NCBI RefSeq assembly: GCF_017874235.1 | Contig: NZ_JAGGLC010000001.1 | Location: forward strand, 62,001 to 126,000 | Source of the DNA: Halolamina salifodinae | Lineage (GTDB): Archaea; Halobacteriota; Halobacteria; Halobacteriales; Haloferacaceae | DNA: 64,000 nt | Reading direction: 5' to 3' | Translations under genes and position numbers: made by a program | Notes under the pieces: generated by a model | What the model was told of the DNA's origin: nothing | The model's input: only the letters and a program-made list of their open reading frames with translations | The model's database searches: none | Part shown: one piece after another, positions 1 to 8,011 of the stretch | How positions within the stretch are numbered: the first letter of the stretch is position 1 | Layout: each line of letters starts with the position of its first letter

Positions 1-357
1 GCCAACGAGTCCATCGCGGTGATCCCGCAGATCGAGTCCGCCGCCGGCGTCGAGCACGCCGACGAGATCGCGGCCGTCGACGGCGTCGACACGCTGTTCG
101 TCGGGCCCGCCGACCTCTCGGCGAGCCTCGGCTGCTTCGGCGAGTACGACGACCCGACCTTCCTCGACGCGCTTGACCGCGTGTTCGCGGCGGCTGAAGA
201 GGCCGGCGTTCCGGTCGGCACGCTCGCGACCGGACCCACGGAGATCGACTCGTGGCACGAACGCGGCTTCGACTATCTGATCGTCGGCACGGACATCGGC
301 TACCTCCGGCAGGGCGCGAAGGCCGCAAAAGAACACTACGAGTCGCTGTCTCGGTAG
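1..357 (+). CDS. HpcH/HpaI family aldolase, 3' part
   Basis: C-terminal 118 residues of a class II, metal-dependent HpcH/HpaI aldolase; the start lies left of the window. The family cleaves 2-keto-3-deoxy sugar acids or 4-hydroxy-2-oxo acids to pyruvate plus an aldehyde. The signature PQIESAAGVEHADEI carries the metal-binding Glu, and VGPADLSASLG carries the Asp and the substrate loop. The reading frame is open from base 1 to the TAG at 355-357. The substrate cannot be told from this fragment. Confidence 0.85.
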   Translation, partial: ANESIAVIPQIESAAGVEHADEIAAVDGVDTLFVGPADLSASLGCFGEYDDPTFLDALDRVFAAAEEAGVPVGTLATGPTEIDSWHERGFDYLIVGTDIGYLRQGAKAAKEHYESLSR

Positions 358-412
358 GCGGATCCACGGGCCCTCGCCGGCCCAGGCGAACACAGCGTCC
401 GGTGGGGGTTCT

Positions 413-751
413 CTACTCGCTCGGTTCTGCGTCGGTATCGGATTCGGCGGCGCTCTCGGCGTCGGACTCACTCGGGACGTCCGTCCCGCGACGCAGGCCG
501 TAGTAGCCCGGCGCGCCCTCCTCGGGTGGGTCGGCGACGACGAGTTCCTCGGCGTTGTTCATCACCCACGGGACCGCCCAGTCCAGCAGCACCGACTCGG
601 TCTCCTCGTCGATGTCGGCGTCGGGGTCGAGCCCCTGAAGCAGGCGGGCGATCTCGTAGATGGTGTACATCTCCTCCGCGGCCAGTAGCTCCTCGGGCGT
701 GTAGAAGTCACACGGGAACAGCTGGTCGAAACTCTCCTTGGTACGTGGCAT
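413..751 (-). CDS. DUF5827-type haloarchaeal protein
   Basis: 112-residue acidic soluble protein. The N-terminal part (residues 1-75, with FDQLFPCDFYTPEELL and YEIARLLQGL) looks like the conserved haloarchaeal DUF5827 family, recalled from memory. The C-terminal tail of about 25 residues is a low-complexity Ser/Glu/Asp stretch. No catalytic motif or membrane segment is visible and the function is unknown. It is convergent with the aldolase and lies downstream of the superoxide dismutase gene on the same strand. Confidence 0.65.
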   Translation of the reverse strand: MPRTKESFDQLFPCDFYTPEELLAAEEMYTIYEIARLLQGLDPDADIDEETESVLLDWAVPWVMNNAEELVVADPPEEGAPGYYGLRRGTDVPSESDAESAAESDTDAEPSE

Positions 752-853
752 ACGCCGTCGTTCGGCCGGAGCCGCGTAAACGCTACCGGTCCGGAACCGG
801 CGTCGAAAGAAAATCGGGACGGTGACGCGTTCGTCGCTGCGTGCTCAGCTTGC

Positions 854-1456
854 TTATTCAAATAGCGCGACGGCCTGCTCGTAGCGGGCCGACGGCTCTT
901 CCCAATCGACTACCTCGAAGAACGCGTCGATGAAGTCGCCGCGTGCCGGGCCGTAGTCGTAGTAGTAGGAGTGCTCCCAGACGTCGAGGGCCAGAATCGG
1001 GTGCGAGCCCCAGAGTGCGCCCTTGTCGTGCTTGTCGACGACGACGTTGCGAAGCTGGTTGCTGTAGGAGTCGTACACCAGCAGCGCCCAGCCGCCGGCG
1101 GACGACGCCGAAGCCTCGAACTCGCCCTTCCAGGCGTCGTAGGAGCCGAAGTCCTCCTCGATCCGGTCACGGAGCGCGCCGGTCGGCTCGTCGCCGCCCT
1201 CGGGCCCCATGGACTTCCAGAACAGGTCGTGGAGGATGTGCCCCGACCCGTTGTGGGTCACGTTCCCGATAGCGCCCGGCGAGGAGCCGAACTCCCCGTT
1301 CTCGCGGTTCTCCGCGAGGGTTTCCTCGGCGCTGTTCCAGCCGTTGACGTAGCCCTGGTGGTGCGTATCGTGATGCCACGTCAGGACCTGCTCGGAGATG
1401 GAGGGTTCAAGCGCGTCGTACTCGTACGGTAGCGGCGGTAGTTCGTACTCAGTCAT
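854..1456 (-). CDS. sod: Fe/Mn superoxide dismutase
   Basis: 200-residue enzyme, the family's usual length, which converts superoxide to hydrogen peroxide and oxygen in the cytoplasm. The N-terminal helix pair includes HHDTHHQGYVNGWN with the first metal His. The C-terminal domain has LDVWEHSYYYDYG with the Asp and His metal ligands. I chose the ATG at 1456, which gives MTEYELPPLPY, the family's normal N-terminus; an ATG five codons upstream is also open. Whether Mn or Fe is used cannot be read with certainty; haloarchaeal enzymes are usually Mn-type. Confidence 0.96.
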   Translation of the reverse strand: MTEYELPPLPYEYDALEPSISEQVLTWHHDTHHQGYVNGWNSAEETLAENRENGEFGSSPGAIGNVTHNGSGHILHDLFWKSMGPEGGDEPTGALRDRIEEDFGSYDAWKGEFEASASSAGGWALLVYDSYSNQLRNVVVDKHDKGALWGSHPILALDVWEHSYYYDYGPARGDFIDAFFEVVDWEEPSARYEQAVALFE

Positions 1457-1490
1457 CGGTGAATCACCCATCAGTGTGTTGGGTTACGGT

Positions 1491-1504
1491 TCGTGTTAAA
1501 CATT
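1491..1504 (-). promoter_or_regulatory. Possible sod promoter (TATA-like box)
   Basis: Read on the minus strand this is a T/A-rich TGTTTAAC stretch about 40 nt upstream of the sod ATG, in an otherwise GC-rich gap. It could be the TATA element. Assigned by position and composition only. Confidence 0.35.
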
Positions 1505-1624
1505 GGTGAAAACGAACGTTACCGACTCACACACCCACTTTCGGCCCGCGGTGGATTTCCACGGTCGCCAGCAGAGCGTTCCGGAACGGGCACGCACTTA
1601 CGTCGGTGGGTTAGAGTGGTGGGT

Positions 1625-2812
1625 ATGTCTTGGCGCGGCGTCTCGCTCGTCTCCGGCTGGCAGTTCACCGCCAGTCTCTGTTTCTACACCGTGTTCGCGG
1701 CGACCGCGTTCGTGCGCGAAGGGTTCAACGTCTCGCTCGGCGTGACCGGGCTGACGGTGACGGCGATGATGCTGGGCTACACCGCGCTGCTGTTCGTCAC
1801 CGGCGCGGCGACCGACGCGTTCGGTGAGCGGCCGCTGCTGGTGTACGGCCTGCTCGCACTCGCGGCCGGCATGGCGTTCGTCGCGCTGTCGCCGTCGTTC
1901 CCCGTGCTGCTGGCCGCGCTGCTGTTCGTCGGCTTCGCGTACGCGACGGCGATGCCCGCGACCAACCGCGCGTCGGTCCACGTCGCGCCACCGGGCCGGG
2001 AGGCGCTGGCGATGAACGTCAAACAGGTCGGCGTCACCGGCGGCAGCGCCGCCGCGGCGATCCTGATCACGCGGATGGCGACGACCGACGCCGCCGACGT
2101 GCTGGGGTTCATCCGCTTCGACTGGCAGGCCGCGTTCCTCGCGGCCGCGGTGCTCGCCGTCATCGTCGCCACGATCACCGCCTGGCGCTACGAGGGGAAG
2201 CCCGCGAGCGGCCAGCTTTCGACGCCGGACGTGCGCGCGCTGCTCGACGACCCCTCCTACCGCGGCCTGCTGCTCTCGGGGCTGCTTGTCGGTTCGGCGG
2301 TGTTCACCACCACCAGCTACGTGGTCCCACACGTCACCGACTCCGTCATGGCCGCGGCGGGTGTCGGCGGGTCGATCCTCGCGACGACGCAGTTGACGGG
2401 GAGCGCGGGCCGACTCCTCGGCGGCGAGATCGCCGACCGGATTCCGGGCACCGACGTGCGCGGGCCCGCGCTGGTGCTCGCCGGCCAGTCCGCGCTCGCG
2501 GCCGTCGGCTTCATCGGCGTCGTACTCTCGAGCGGCGAGGCGGCGACGTGGGTCGCCTTCGGCTTCGTCGGCATCTTCGTGCTGGGGTTCCCGGGCGTCT
2601 ACTACGCGACGATGACTGCGATGGTCGACGACGACGAGGTGGGCGCGGCCACGGCGGGCGGCCAGACCGCGCTCAACACGGGCGGCCTGATCGCGCCGCC
2701 GCTGTTCGGCAGCGTCGCGGAGACGGTGGGCTACGACGCCGGCTGGACCGGGCTAGCGGTCCTGAGCGGGTTCGCAGCCGTCGCAGTATGGTTCTCTATC
2801 GCGCGGGATTAG
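1625..2812 (+). CDS. MFS transporter
   Basis: 395-residue membrane protein with about 12 hydrophobic segments and the major facilitator layout. The first TM segment is near residues 10-28. The loop after TM2 holds GAATDAFGERPLLVYG, the usual MFS motif A region. The C-terminal half repeats the pattern (GGEIADRIPG). Substrate unknown. The frame is open from 1493, but the ATG at 1625 starts just before the first TM segment and is the better choice. It is divergent from sod. Confidence 0.85.
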   Translation: MSWRGVSLVSGWQFTASLCFYTVFAATAFVREGFNVSLGVTGLTVTAMMLGYTALLFVTGAATDAFGERPLLVYGLLALAAGMAFVALSPSFPVLLAALLFVGFAYATAMPATNRASVHVAPPGREALAMNVKQVGVTGGSAAAAILITRMATTDAADVLGFIRFDWQAAFLAAAVLAVIVATITAWRYEGKPASGQLSTPDVRALLDDPSYRGLLLSGLLVGSAVFTTTSYVVPHVTDSVMAAAGVGGSILATTQLTGSAGRLLGGEIADRIPGTDVRGPALVLAGQSALAAVGFIGVVLSSGEAATWVAFGFVGIFVLGFPGVYYATMTAMVDDDEVGAATAGGQTALNTGGLIAPPLFGSVAETVGYDAGWTGLAVLSGFAAVAVWFSIARD

Positions 2813-2837
2813 GGGATTAGCAAGCGATTTGCGGCGA

Positions 2838-3533
2838 TTACCGCGCCACGAGCACGTCGCCCGTGCGCTCGTACTCCAGCGTCGTCGCCACGCTCTCGGC
2901 GATGTCGGCGCCGAACGCCCGCTCCGTGAGGTAGAGCGCGAGGTCGATCCCGCTGGTGACGCCGCCGGCGGTCACGATCTCCCCGGTATCGACTACACGG
3001 GCGTCCGGCACCTCCACGCCCGCGTTCCGGAGATCCTCGACGGCCGACTGGTGAGTGATCGCCGGGCCATCGCCCAGCAGACCGGCCTGTTCGAGCAGCA
3101 TCGCGCCGGTACAGACCGAGGCGATGGTCGCGCCGGCCTCGTAGTGGGCGGCGATGACCGGCGGGAGGTCGCCGGCCTCGTACTCCCGACGCACGCCGCC
3201 CTCGACGCCTGTCCGTGCCGGCGAGTCTTCTCCCTCCCCCGCGGACCAGCCACCGCCCGGGACGACGAGGAGGTCCGGCGCGTCGGCATCTTCGGGGTCG
3301 GCGAGCGTGCCGTCGACGTCGTTGAGCGAAGCTCCACGGGCAACCGGACTCCGTCCGGTGACGCCCACATCGAGACCGTGGCTCGCGACCACCCGCTCTT
3401 GCGGGGTGGCTGTGACCAGCGAGACCTCGCAGTCCGCGCCGGCCGCGGCGGCGTTCTGGAACACTTCGAACGGGCCGACGGCGTCGAGTTCGTCGAAGCC
3501 GTCGTACAGCAGCACGTCGATGCGGGTCGTCAT
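2838..3533 (-). CDS. DJ-1/PfpI family protein (GATase1-like)
   Basis: 231-residue class I glutamine-amidotransferase-like protein of the DJ-1/PfpI group. IDVLLYDGFDELDAVGPFEV is the typical N-terminal strand and acidic residue. ASVCTGAMLLEQAGLL is the nucleophile elbow with the reactive Cys, and ITHQ follows. Relatives include isonitrile hydratases, GlxA-type sensors and proteases. There is no AraC-type DNA-binding domain, so this is a stand-alone domain. I chose the ATG at 3533; the open frame continues nine codons further up. Confidence 0.85.
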   Translation of the reverse strand: MTTRIDVLLYDGFDELDAVGPFEVFQNAAAAGADCEVSLVTATPQERVVASHGLDVGVTGRSPVARGASLNDVDGTLADPEDADAPDLLVVPGGGWSAGEGEDSPARTGVEGGVRREYEAGDLPPVIAAHYEAGATIASVCTGAMLLEQAGLLGDGPAITHQSAVEDLRNAGVEVPDARVVDTGEIVTAGGVTSGIDLALYLTERAFGADIAESVATTLEYERTGDVLVAR

Positions 3534-3622
3534 GCCCGGGGGTGGGTGCCGGTCGAGCAAAAGGGCTCGGTCGGTAGTTCCGCGAAGGAAACGGTTAATC
3601 CCGGCCGGCCGGGAGGCGTACT

Positions 3623-3766
3623 ATGACCAACTGCCCGTCCTGCGAACGAGAGGTACGAAAGCTCGAACGCGCGTTCATCGACGCCGACTGGGGCGAGCCA
3701 GTCGTCTGGCAGTGTCCCCACTGTGAGACGATTCTCGGGACGACGGATACGGCGACGCACGGATAA
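3623..3766 (+). CDS. Small zinc-ribbon protein (47 aa)
   Basis: A 47-residue frame with two CxxC knuckles: CPSC at residues 4-7 and CPHC at about residues 31-34, separated by a short charged linker. This is the classic treble-clef/zinc-ribbon spacing and implies one bound zinc. Haloarchaea encode many such tiny zinc-finger proteins with roles in regulation or complex assembly. The partner is unknown. It sits between the PfpI gene (divergent) and the photolyase gene (convergent). Confidence 0.7.
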   Translation: MTNCPSCEREVRKLERAFIDADWGEPVVWQCPHCETILGTTDTATHG

Positions 3767-3782
3767 CCGCTCTCCCCCGAGT

Positions 3783-5348
3783 TCAGTTTTCCTCCGGATC
3801 CTCCCCTCTCGCGCGCTTGTACATCGCGAGCGCCTGCTCCCGGCGCGCGCCGTGGGCGACGATGGGATGGGGGTACTCCGGGGCGGCCTCGGCACGCTCC
3901 TCGTCGCTCAGTTCCGGCCAGTCGTGGATGGTCTCGGCGTCGACGCCGCGGAGTTCCGGGACGTACTCCCGGATGTACTCGGCGTCAGGGTCGTAGCGTT
4001 CCCCCTGTGTCGTGGGGTTGAAGATCCGGAAGTACGGCTGGGCGTCGGTACCCGTCGAGGCCGCCCACTGCCAGCCGCCGTTGTCGTTGGCGGTGTCGTG
4101 GTCCGCGAGGAACTCTCGGAAATGCTCGTAGCCCGCGCGCCAGTCCCACAGCAGGTCCTTCGTGAGAAAGGAGGCGACGATCATCCGCAGGCGGTTGTGC
4201 ATCCACGCCTCCGCGCGGAGTTGGCGCATCCCGGCGTCGACGATGGGGTAGCCCGTCTCGCCGGCTTTCCACGCCGCGAGTTCGTCGGCGTCGTCGCGCC
4301 AGTCGATCGGCTGCTCGTACTCCTTGTAGTTCTCCGTCACCACGTCGGGGTTGAAGTAGAGCACCTGGGTGTAGAACTCCCGCCAGGCCAACTGGGACTG
4401 GAACGTTTCGACGTTGTCCTGTGCCTCGGACCCCTCGCTGCCCTCGTCGCGGGAGCGAGCCTCCCGCATCGCGGACTCCGTCGCGGCGTACACCTCCCGC
4501 AGGCCGATAGTGCCGAACTTGAGGTGGCCCGAGAGCCGCGAACTCCCCTCTTTCGCGGGGTAGTCCCGGTCCTCGTCGTAGTGGAAGATCGGTTCCTCGC
4601 AGAAGCTGTCGAGGCGCTCGCGGGCGGCCGCGGTGCCCGCCGGCTCCACGTCTGCCTCCGGTTCCTCGAACCCCAAGTCGTCGATGGTCGGGAGGTCGGC
4701 CAGCAGCGCGTCGTCAAGAACGTGTGCCGCCTCTGCCTCGCCATCGCTGTCAGCAGCATCGGCGGCGTCGACGAGCGCCGTCGGGGTGAGGTCCTCTCGG
4801 TCCGCGAGCCCCGCGTCCGGCGTCGGGAACGGATCGGGCTTCTCGCGGTCGCGCCACTTCTTCCAGAAGTAGGTGTACACCGAGTAGGGGTCGCCCTGAT
4901 TGGTTCGGATCGTCCCCGGTTCGTGGAGTTGGCTGTCGTGGTGGCTCTCCCGGGCGACGCCCGCGCGCTCCAGGGCGAGGCGGACCCGCGCGTCGCGCTC
5001 GCGAGAGAGTTTGGTGTAGTCCCTGTTCCAGTGGGCGCGGTCGGCGTCGTCAGACGAAGTCTGACTGCCCGAGGGGGTTCCCTCCTCGACGTCGACGGCC
5101 GTCGCAAGCGCGGGGATCACGGCTGCCGGGTCGCCGCGGGCGAGGACGAGGTCGCTCCCGCGCTCGCGGTAGGTCTCGCGGAGTTCCGCCAGCGAATCGA
5201 GCAGGAACCGGACCCGGGCATCGTTCCCGTGTTCGAGCACCTCGTCGTCGAACACGAACACGGGGACGGCGTCACCCTCGTCGGCGGCGGCCGCCAGCCC
5301 GCGGTTGTCGCTCGCGCGCACGTCCCGGCGGTGCCAGAACAGTGTCAT
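3783..5348 (-). CDS. phr: Deoxyribodipyrimidine photolyase (cryptochrome/photolyase class I)
   Basis: 521-residue flavoprotein that repairs UV cyclobutane pyrimidine dimers using light. The N-terminal antenna domain starts MTLFWHRRDVRASDNRGL, typical of the family. The C-terminal FAD-binding domain carries LKFGTIGLREV, the tryptophan-rich WQWAASTGTDAQPYFRIFNP and the conserved TQGERYDPDAEYIREYVPEL. There is an acidic insertion around residues 170-215. It is near full family length. Useful for a surface-brine organism exposed to sunlight; a second, unrelated-subfamily photolyase lies at 43442-44959. Confidence 0.95.
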   Translation of the reverse strand: MTLFWHRRDVRASDNRGLAAAADEGDAVPVFVFDDEVLEHGNDARVRFLLDSLAELRETYRERGSDLVLARGDPAAVIPALATAVDVEEGTPSGSQTSSDDADRAHWNRDYTKLSRERDARVRLALERAGVARESHHDSQLHEPGTIRTNQGDPYSVYTYFWKKWRDREKPDPFPTPDAGLADREDLTPTALVDAADAADSDGEAEAAHVLDDALLADLPTIDDLGFEEPEADVEPAGTAAARERLDSFCEEPIFHYDEDRDYPAKEGSSRLSGHLKFGTIGLREVYAATESAMREARSRDEGSEGSEAQDNVETFQSQLAWREFYTQVLYFNPDVVTENYKEYEQPIDWRDDADELAAWKAGETGYPIVDAGMRQLRAEAWMHNRLRMIVASFLTKDLLWDWRAGYEHFREFLADHDTANDNGGWQWAASTGTDAQPYFRIFNPTTQGERYDPDAEYIREYVPELRGVDAETIHDWPELSDEERAEAAPEYPHPIVAHGARREQALAMYKRARGEDPEEN

Positions 5349-5575
5349 GGGCGTGGGTGGGTCGGCGGGGGCCTGAATCTACTGCTCCAAGTGAGAGAAC
5401 CTCTGTCAGTCTACGCATCGAAAACAAACGTTTTGTCCGAGCCGGGAGAGGAACAGCCAGCGGCCGAAATACCGGCCCGGCCCGCTCGCCAGCCCTCCCA
5501 AGGCGCCGCTCCCGAGTGCCGACCGACGCCGCCGAGCGGCCGCCACCCGAGAGCGGCGAGTGGCCACTATCCACC

Positions 5576-6544
5576 ATGAACACACGATACACCGCGCTCT
5601 CGATCGCACTCGTACTGCTCGTCGCCGCCGTCGCGCCCGCGACGGTCGCGGCCGCCCCCGTCTCCGGGGAGGCCGTCGGCGACGTAACCGTGACCGCCGC
5701 GCCCGCGTCGACCGCCGCCAGCGCGGCCGCGGAGGCCGCCACTACCACCGACCCCTCCGACAGCATCATCGCCTCCAGCGACGTGGCTGTCGTCCGTCTC
5801 AACGCCTCCGGCGTCCCGGCCGAGGCCGACGACGACGGCACACTACTGGGCGACGAGGTGACTGTCTCGCTCCAGCAGACGTCCTCGAGCGTCGGCGAGA
5901 ACGAGTCGGCCAAGACCCTCGACGCCTCAGCCGACAGCGAGGGCATCGCGGTCAACGCGACGGCCGACGCGGTCTACGTCGCCATCGACCTCTCGACGGC
6001 GACGTTCCAGCAGGACAACGGCACCGCGACCGCAGCCGCCGGTGACAGCTTCACCACGACCGCGACAGTGACCGACGAAGCCACCGACGGCGAGAACTAC
6101 ACGCGTCAGACGACGTTCGGCGTCGTCGAGCCCTCGGTCAACTTCATCGACGACGTGAGCGAGTCGCCCGCCGGCGAGGTCGTCAACTACAAAGCCGCGA
6201 CGACGCTCGCGCCTGGCACGACGCTGACGTTCTCGCTGGTCTCGGGCCACGACGCCGAGGAGGGCAACGCCAACACCATCGAGGCCACCGTCGACCAGAA
6301 CAGCCGTGTGACGGTCCAGTTCTCCTTCTTCACCCACGAGGCCGACGAGGAGTACTCGATCAGCGTCTCCGCCGAGGGCGTCGAACTCGGCAACACGTGG
6401 ACCGGCACCACCGTCGCGCCGGAAACCGCAACTGCCGAGTCGACGCCGACCCCGACTGAGACGAGCACCAGCGCTCCCGGCTTCGGCGTCGTCGCCGCGC
6501 TGCTCGCCATCATCGGCGCCGGCGCACTCGTCCGCCGCGAGTAG
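5576..6544 (+). CDS. PGF-CTERM-anchored surface protein
   Basis: 322-residue secreted protein. The N-terminal signal peptide is about residues 1-26 (ALVLLVAAVAPATVAAAP). The body is acidic and Thr/Ala-rich and looks beta-rich. The C-terminus has a Thr/Pro spacer, the tripeptide PGF, a TM helix and terminal RRE: the tripartite PGF-CTERM signal recognised by archaeosortase ArtA, which cuts it and attaches a lipid. Five N-x-S/T sequons (NAS, NES, NAT, NGT, NYT) are likely substrates of AglB, encoded downstream in this window. No enzymatic motif is visible. Confidence 0.8.
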   Translation: MNTRYTALSIALVLLVAAVAPATVAAAPVSGEAVGDVTVTAAPASTAASAAAEAATTTDPSDSIIASSDVAVVRLNASGVPAEADDDGTLLGDEVTVSLQQTSSSVGENESAKTLDASADSEGIAVNATADAVYVAIDLSTATFQQDNGTATAAAGDSFTTTATVTDEATDGENYTRQTTFGVVEPSVNFIDDVSESPAGEVVNYKAATTLAPGTTLTFSLVSGHDAEEGNANTIEATVDQNSRVTVQFSFFTHEADEEYSISVSAEGVELGNTWTGTTVAPETATAESTPTPTETSTSAPGFGVVAALLAIIGAGALVRRE

Positions 6545-6609
6545 GCAGGTCGCGCCCATCCGGGGCATCGAAACGTAACCCCTTTTCGGAGGTCCCTCGG
6601 ACTCGCCGT

Positions 6610-7977
6610 GTGAACGAGGATCGCCTGCAGTTCTGGTCGCTCTATCTGGCGCGGTTCGCGACGGGGTTTGGCTACTCGACGCTCGCGCTACTGATCCCGT
6701 TCTACATCACCGCGCTGAACGCCTCGAACTTCATGGGTGGACTGTTCATCACCGGGTTCACGCTGGCACAGACCATCGTGGTGATCCCACTCGCGTGGGC
6801 GGGCGACCGGTACGACAAGAAGCGCGTCCTCCTCGGGGTGCTGAGCGTGAGCGTCCTCGCCTACGTCGCGTTCGCGAACGTGGAAGCCATCGGCGGCGCA
6901 GTCGCCGTCGCCGCCGCGTCGCTGTTCGGGATGGAGCTTTCGACGAGTTTCGCCGACAGCACGGCGTTCATCGGCGTCCGCGCGCTGCAGGGCGTCGTCG
7001 TCACCGGATCGGGGCTGATGACGCTCTCGCTGGTCGGTGAACTCGCCGACCACGGCGAGCGCGCAAACAGCATCGGGAAGGCCAACTCCGTGCGCTTTCT
7101 GGCGTCGATTCTCGGGATGGTCATCGCGGGCGGCCTCTACCAGTTCATCGGCTTTACCCCGATATACACGGTGATCGTCGCGTCGTTCGCGCTCAGCGTC
7201 GCGGGCATCTGGCTGTATCTCCCGGCCGACGAGACACGCTCGTACGGCAACCCCTTCGCGGGACTGGCGCTCAACAAGCGCATCATCACGCTGACCTCCT
7301 TCCGCGCGCAGTACGCCGTCGCCGTGACAGTCGTCCGGTCGTGGGTGGCTATCTTCGCCGGCGTCTCGGCGGCCCGCGGTGGGTTGGCCTACGCCGGCCT
7401 CGCGGTCGCGTTCGTCCTCGTGGCAGAGAAGCTGACGAACATGCTCTGCCAACCGTTCACCGGGCGGCTCTCCGACGACTACGGGCGCTCGCTGTTTGTG
7501 TTCGCCGGCGGCGGCGCCTACGGTCTGGTCGCGGTCGCGGTCCCGTTCACGCCGGCGATCGGGGCGGCAATCGGCCTCCCGGAAACGTACGAACTGATCG
7601 TGCCGTCGATACTCTCGGGCCTCGCCGAGGTCGGCGAGGGCTACTCGCTGCTCGGAAAACTTGGTCCAGCATTTATCCCGCTCCTGATTCTCAACGGCCT
7701 GCTCGGCGTCGTCGACGCCTTCCGCGAGCCAGCAAGCATGGCGCTGTTCGCCGACGAGGGCGCTGACGAGGGCGGCATCGCCGCCTCCTTCGGCATCCGT
7801 GAACTCGTCTGGCGGCCCGGCAGCGTGCTGGGGCCGGTGCTGGCGGGGTGGATCTGGAGCCAGTACGGCATCGCGACGGTGTTCTACGTCGGCGGCGCGT
7901 TCGCGGTCACGGGCGCGCTCACGTTCGCGGTCGTGCTCACGCGGTTCCACGGCCGCGGCGCGCTGACCGAGTGGTAG
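6610..7977 (+). CDS. MFS transporter (GTG start)
   Basis: 455-residue polytopic membrane protein of the major facilitator superfamily. The first TM begins almost at the N-terminus (ARFATGFGYSTLALLIPFYI). Motif A is recognisable in the TM2-TM3 loop (AWAGDRYDKKRVLLG), with a partner copy between TM8 and TM9 (QPFTGRLSDDYGRSLF). Substrate unknown. The start is GTG at 6610, since no ATG precedes the first TM in frame. It converges on thrS. Confidence 0.85.
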   Translation: MNEDRLQFWSLYLARFATGFGYSTLALLIPFYITALNASNFMGGLFITGFTLAQTIVVIPLAWAGDRYDKKRVLLGVLSVSVLAYVAFANVEAIGGAVAVAAASLFGMELSTSFADSTAFIGVRALQGVVVTGSGLMTLSLVGELADHGERANSIGKANSVRFLASILGMVIAGGLYQFIGFTPIYTVIVASFALSVAGIWLYLPADETRSYGNPFAGLALNKRIITLTSFRAQYAVAVTVVRSWVAIFAGVSAARGGLAYAGLAVAFVLVAEKLTNMLCQPFTGRLSDDYGRSLFVFAGGGAYGLVAVAVPFTPAIGAAIGLPETYELIVPSILSGLAEVGEGYSLLGKLGPAFIPLLILNGLLGVVDAFREPASMALFADEGADEGGIAASFGIRELVWRPGSVLGPVLAGWIWSQYGIATVFYVGGAFAVTGALTFAVVLTRFHGRGALTEW

Positions 7978-8011
7978 CGGGCGGGGAAAAACGCCGCAAA
8001 AACGGGGTCGC

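Noticed and set aside
3723..5579. 618-codon plus-strand frame
   Set aside because: Antisense to the photolyase; no motifs; composition of a shadow frame.
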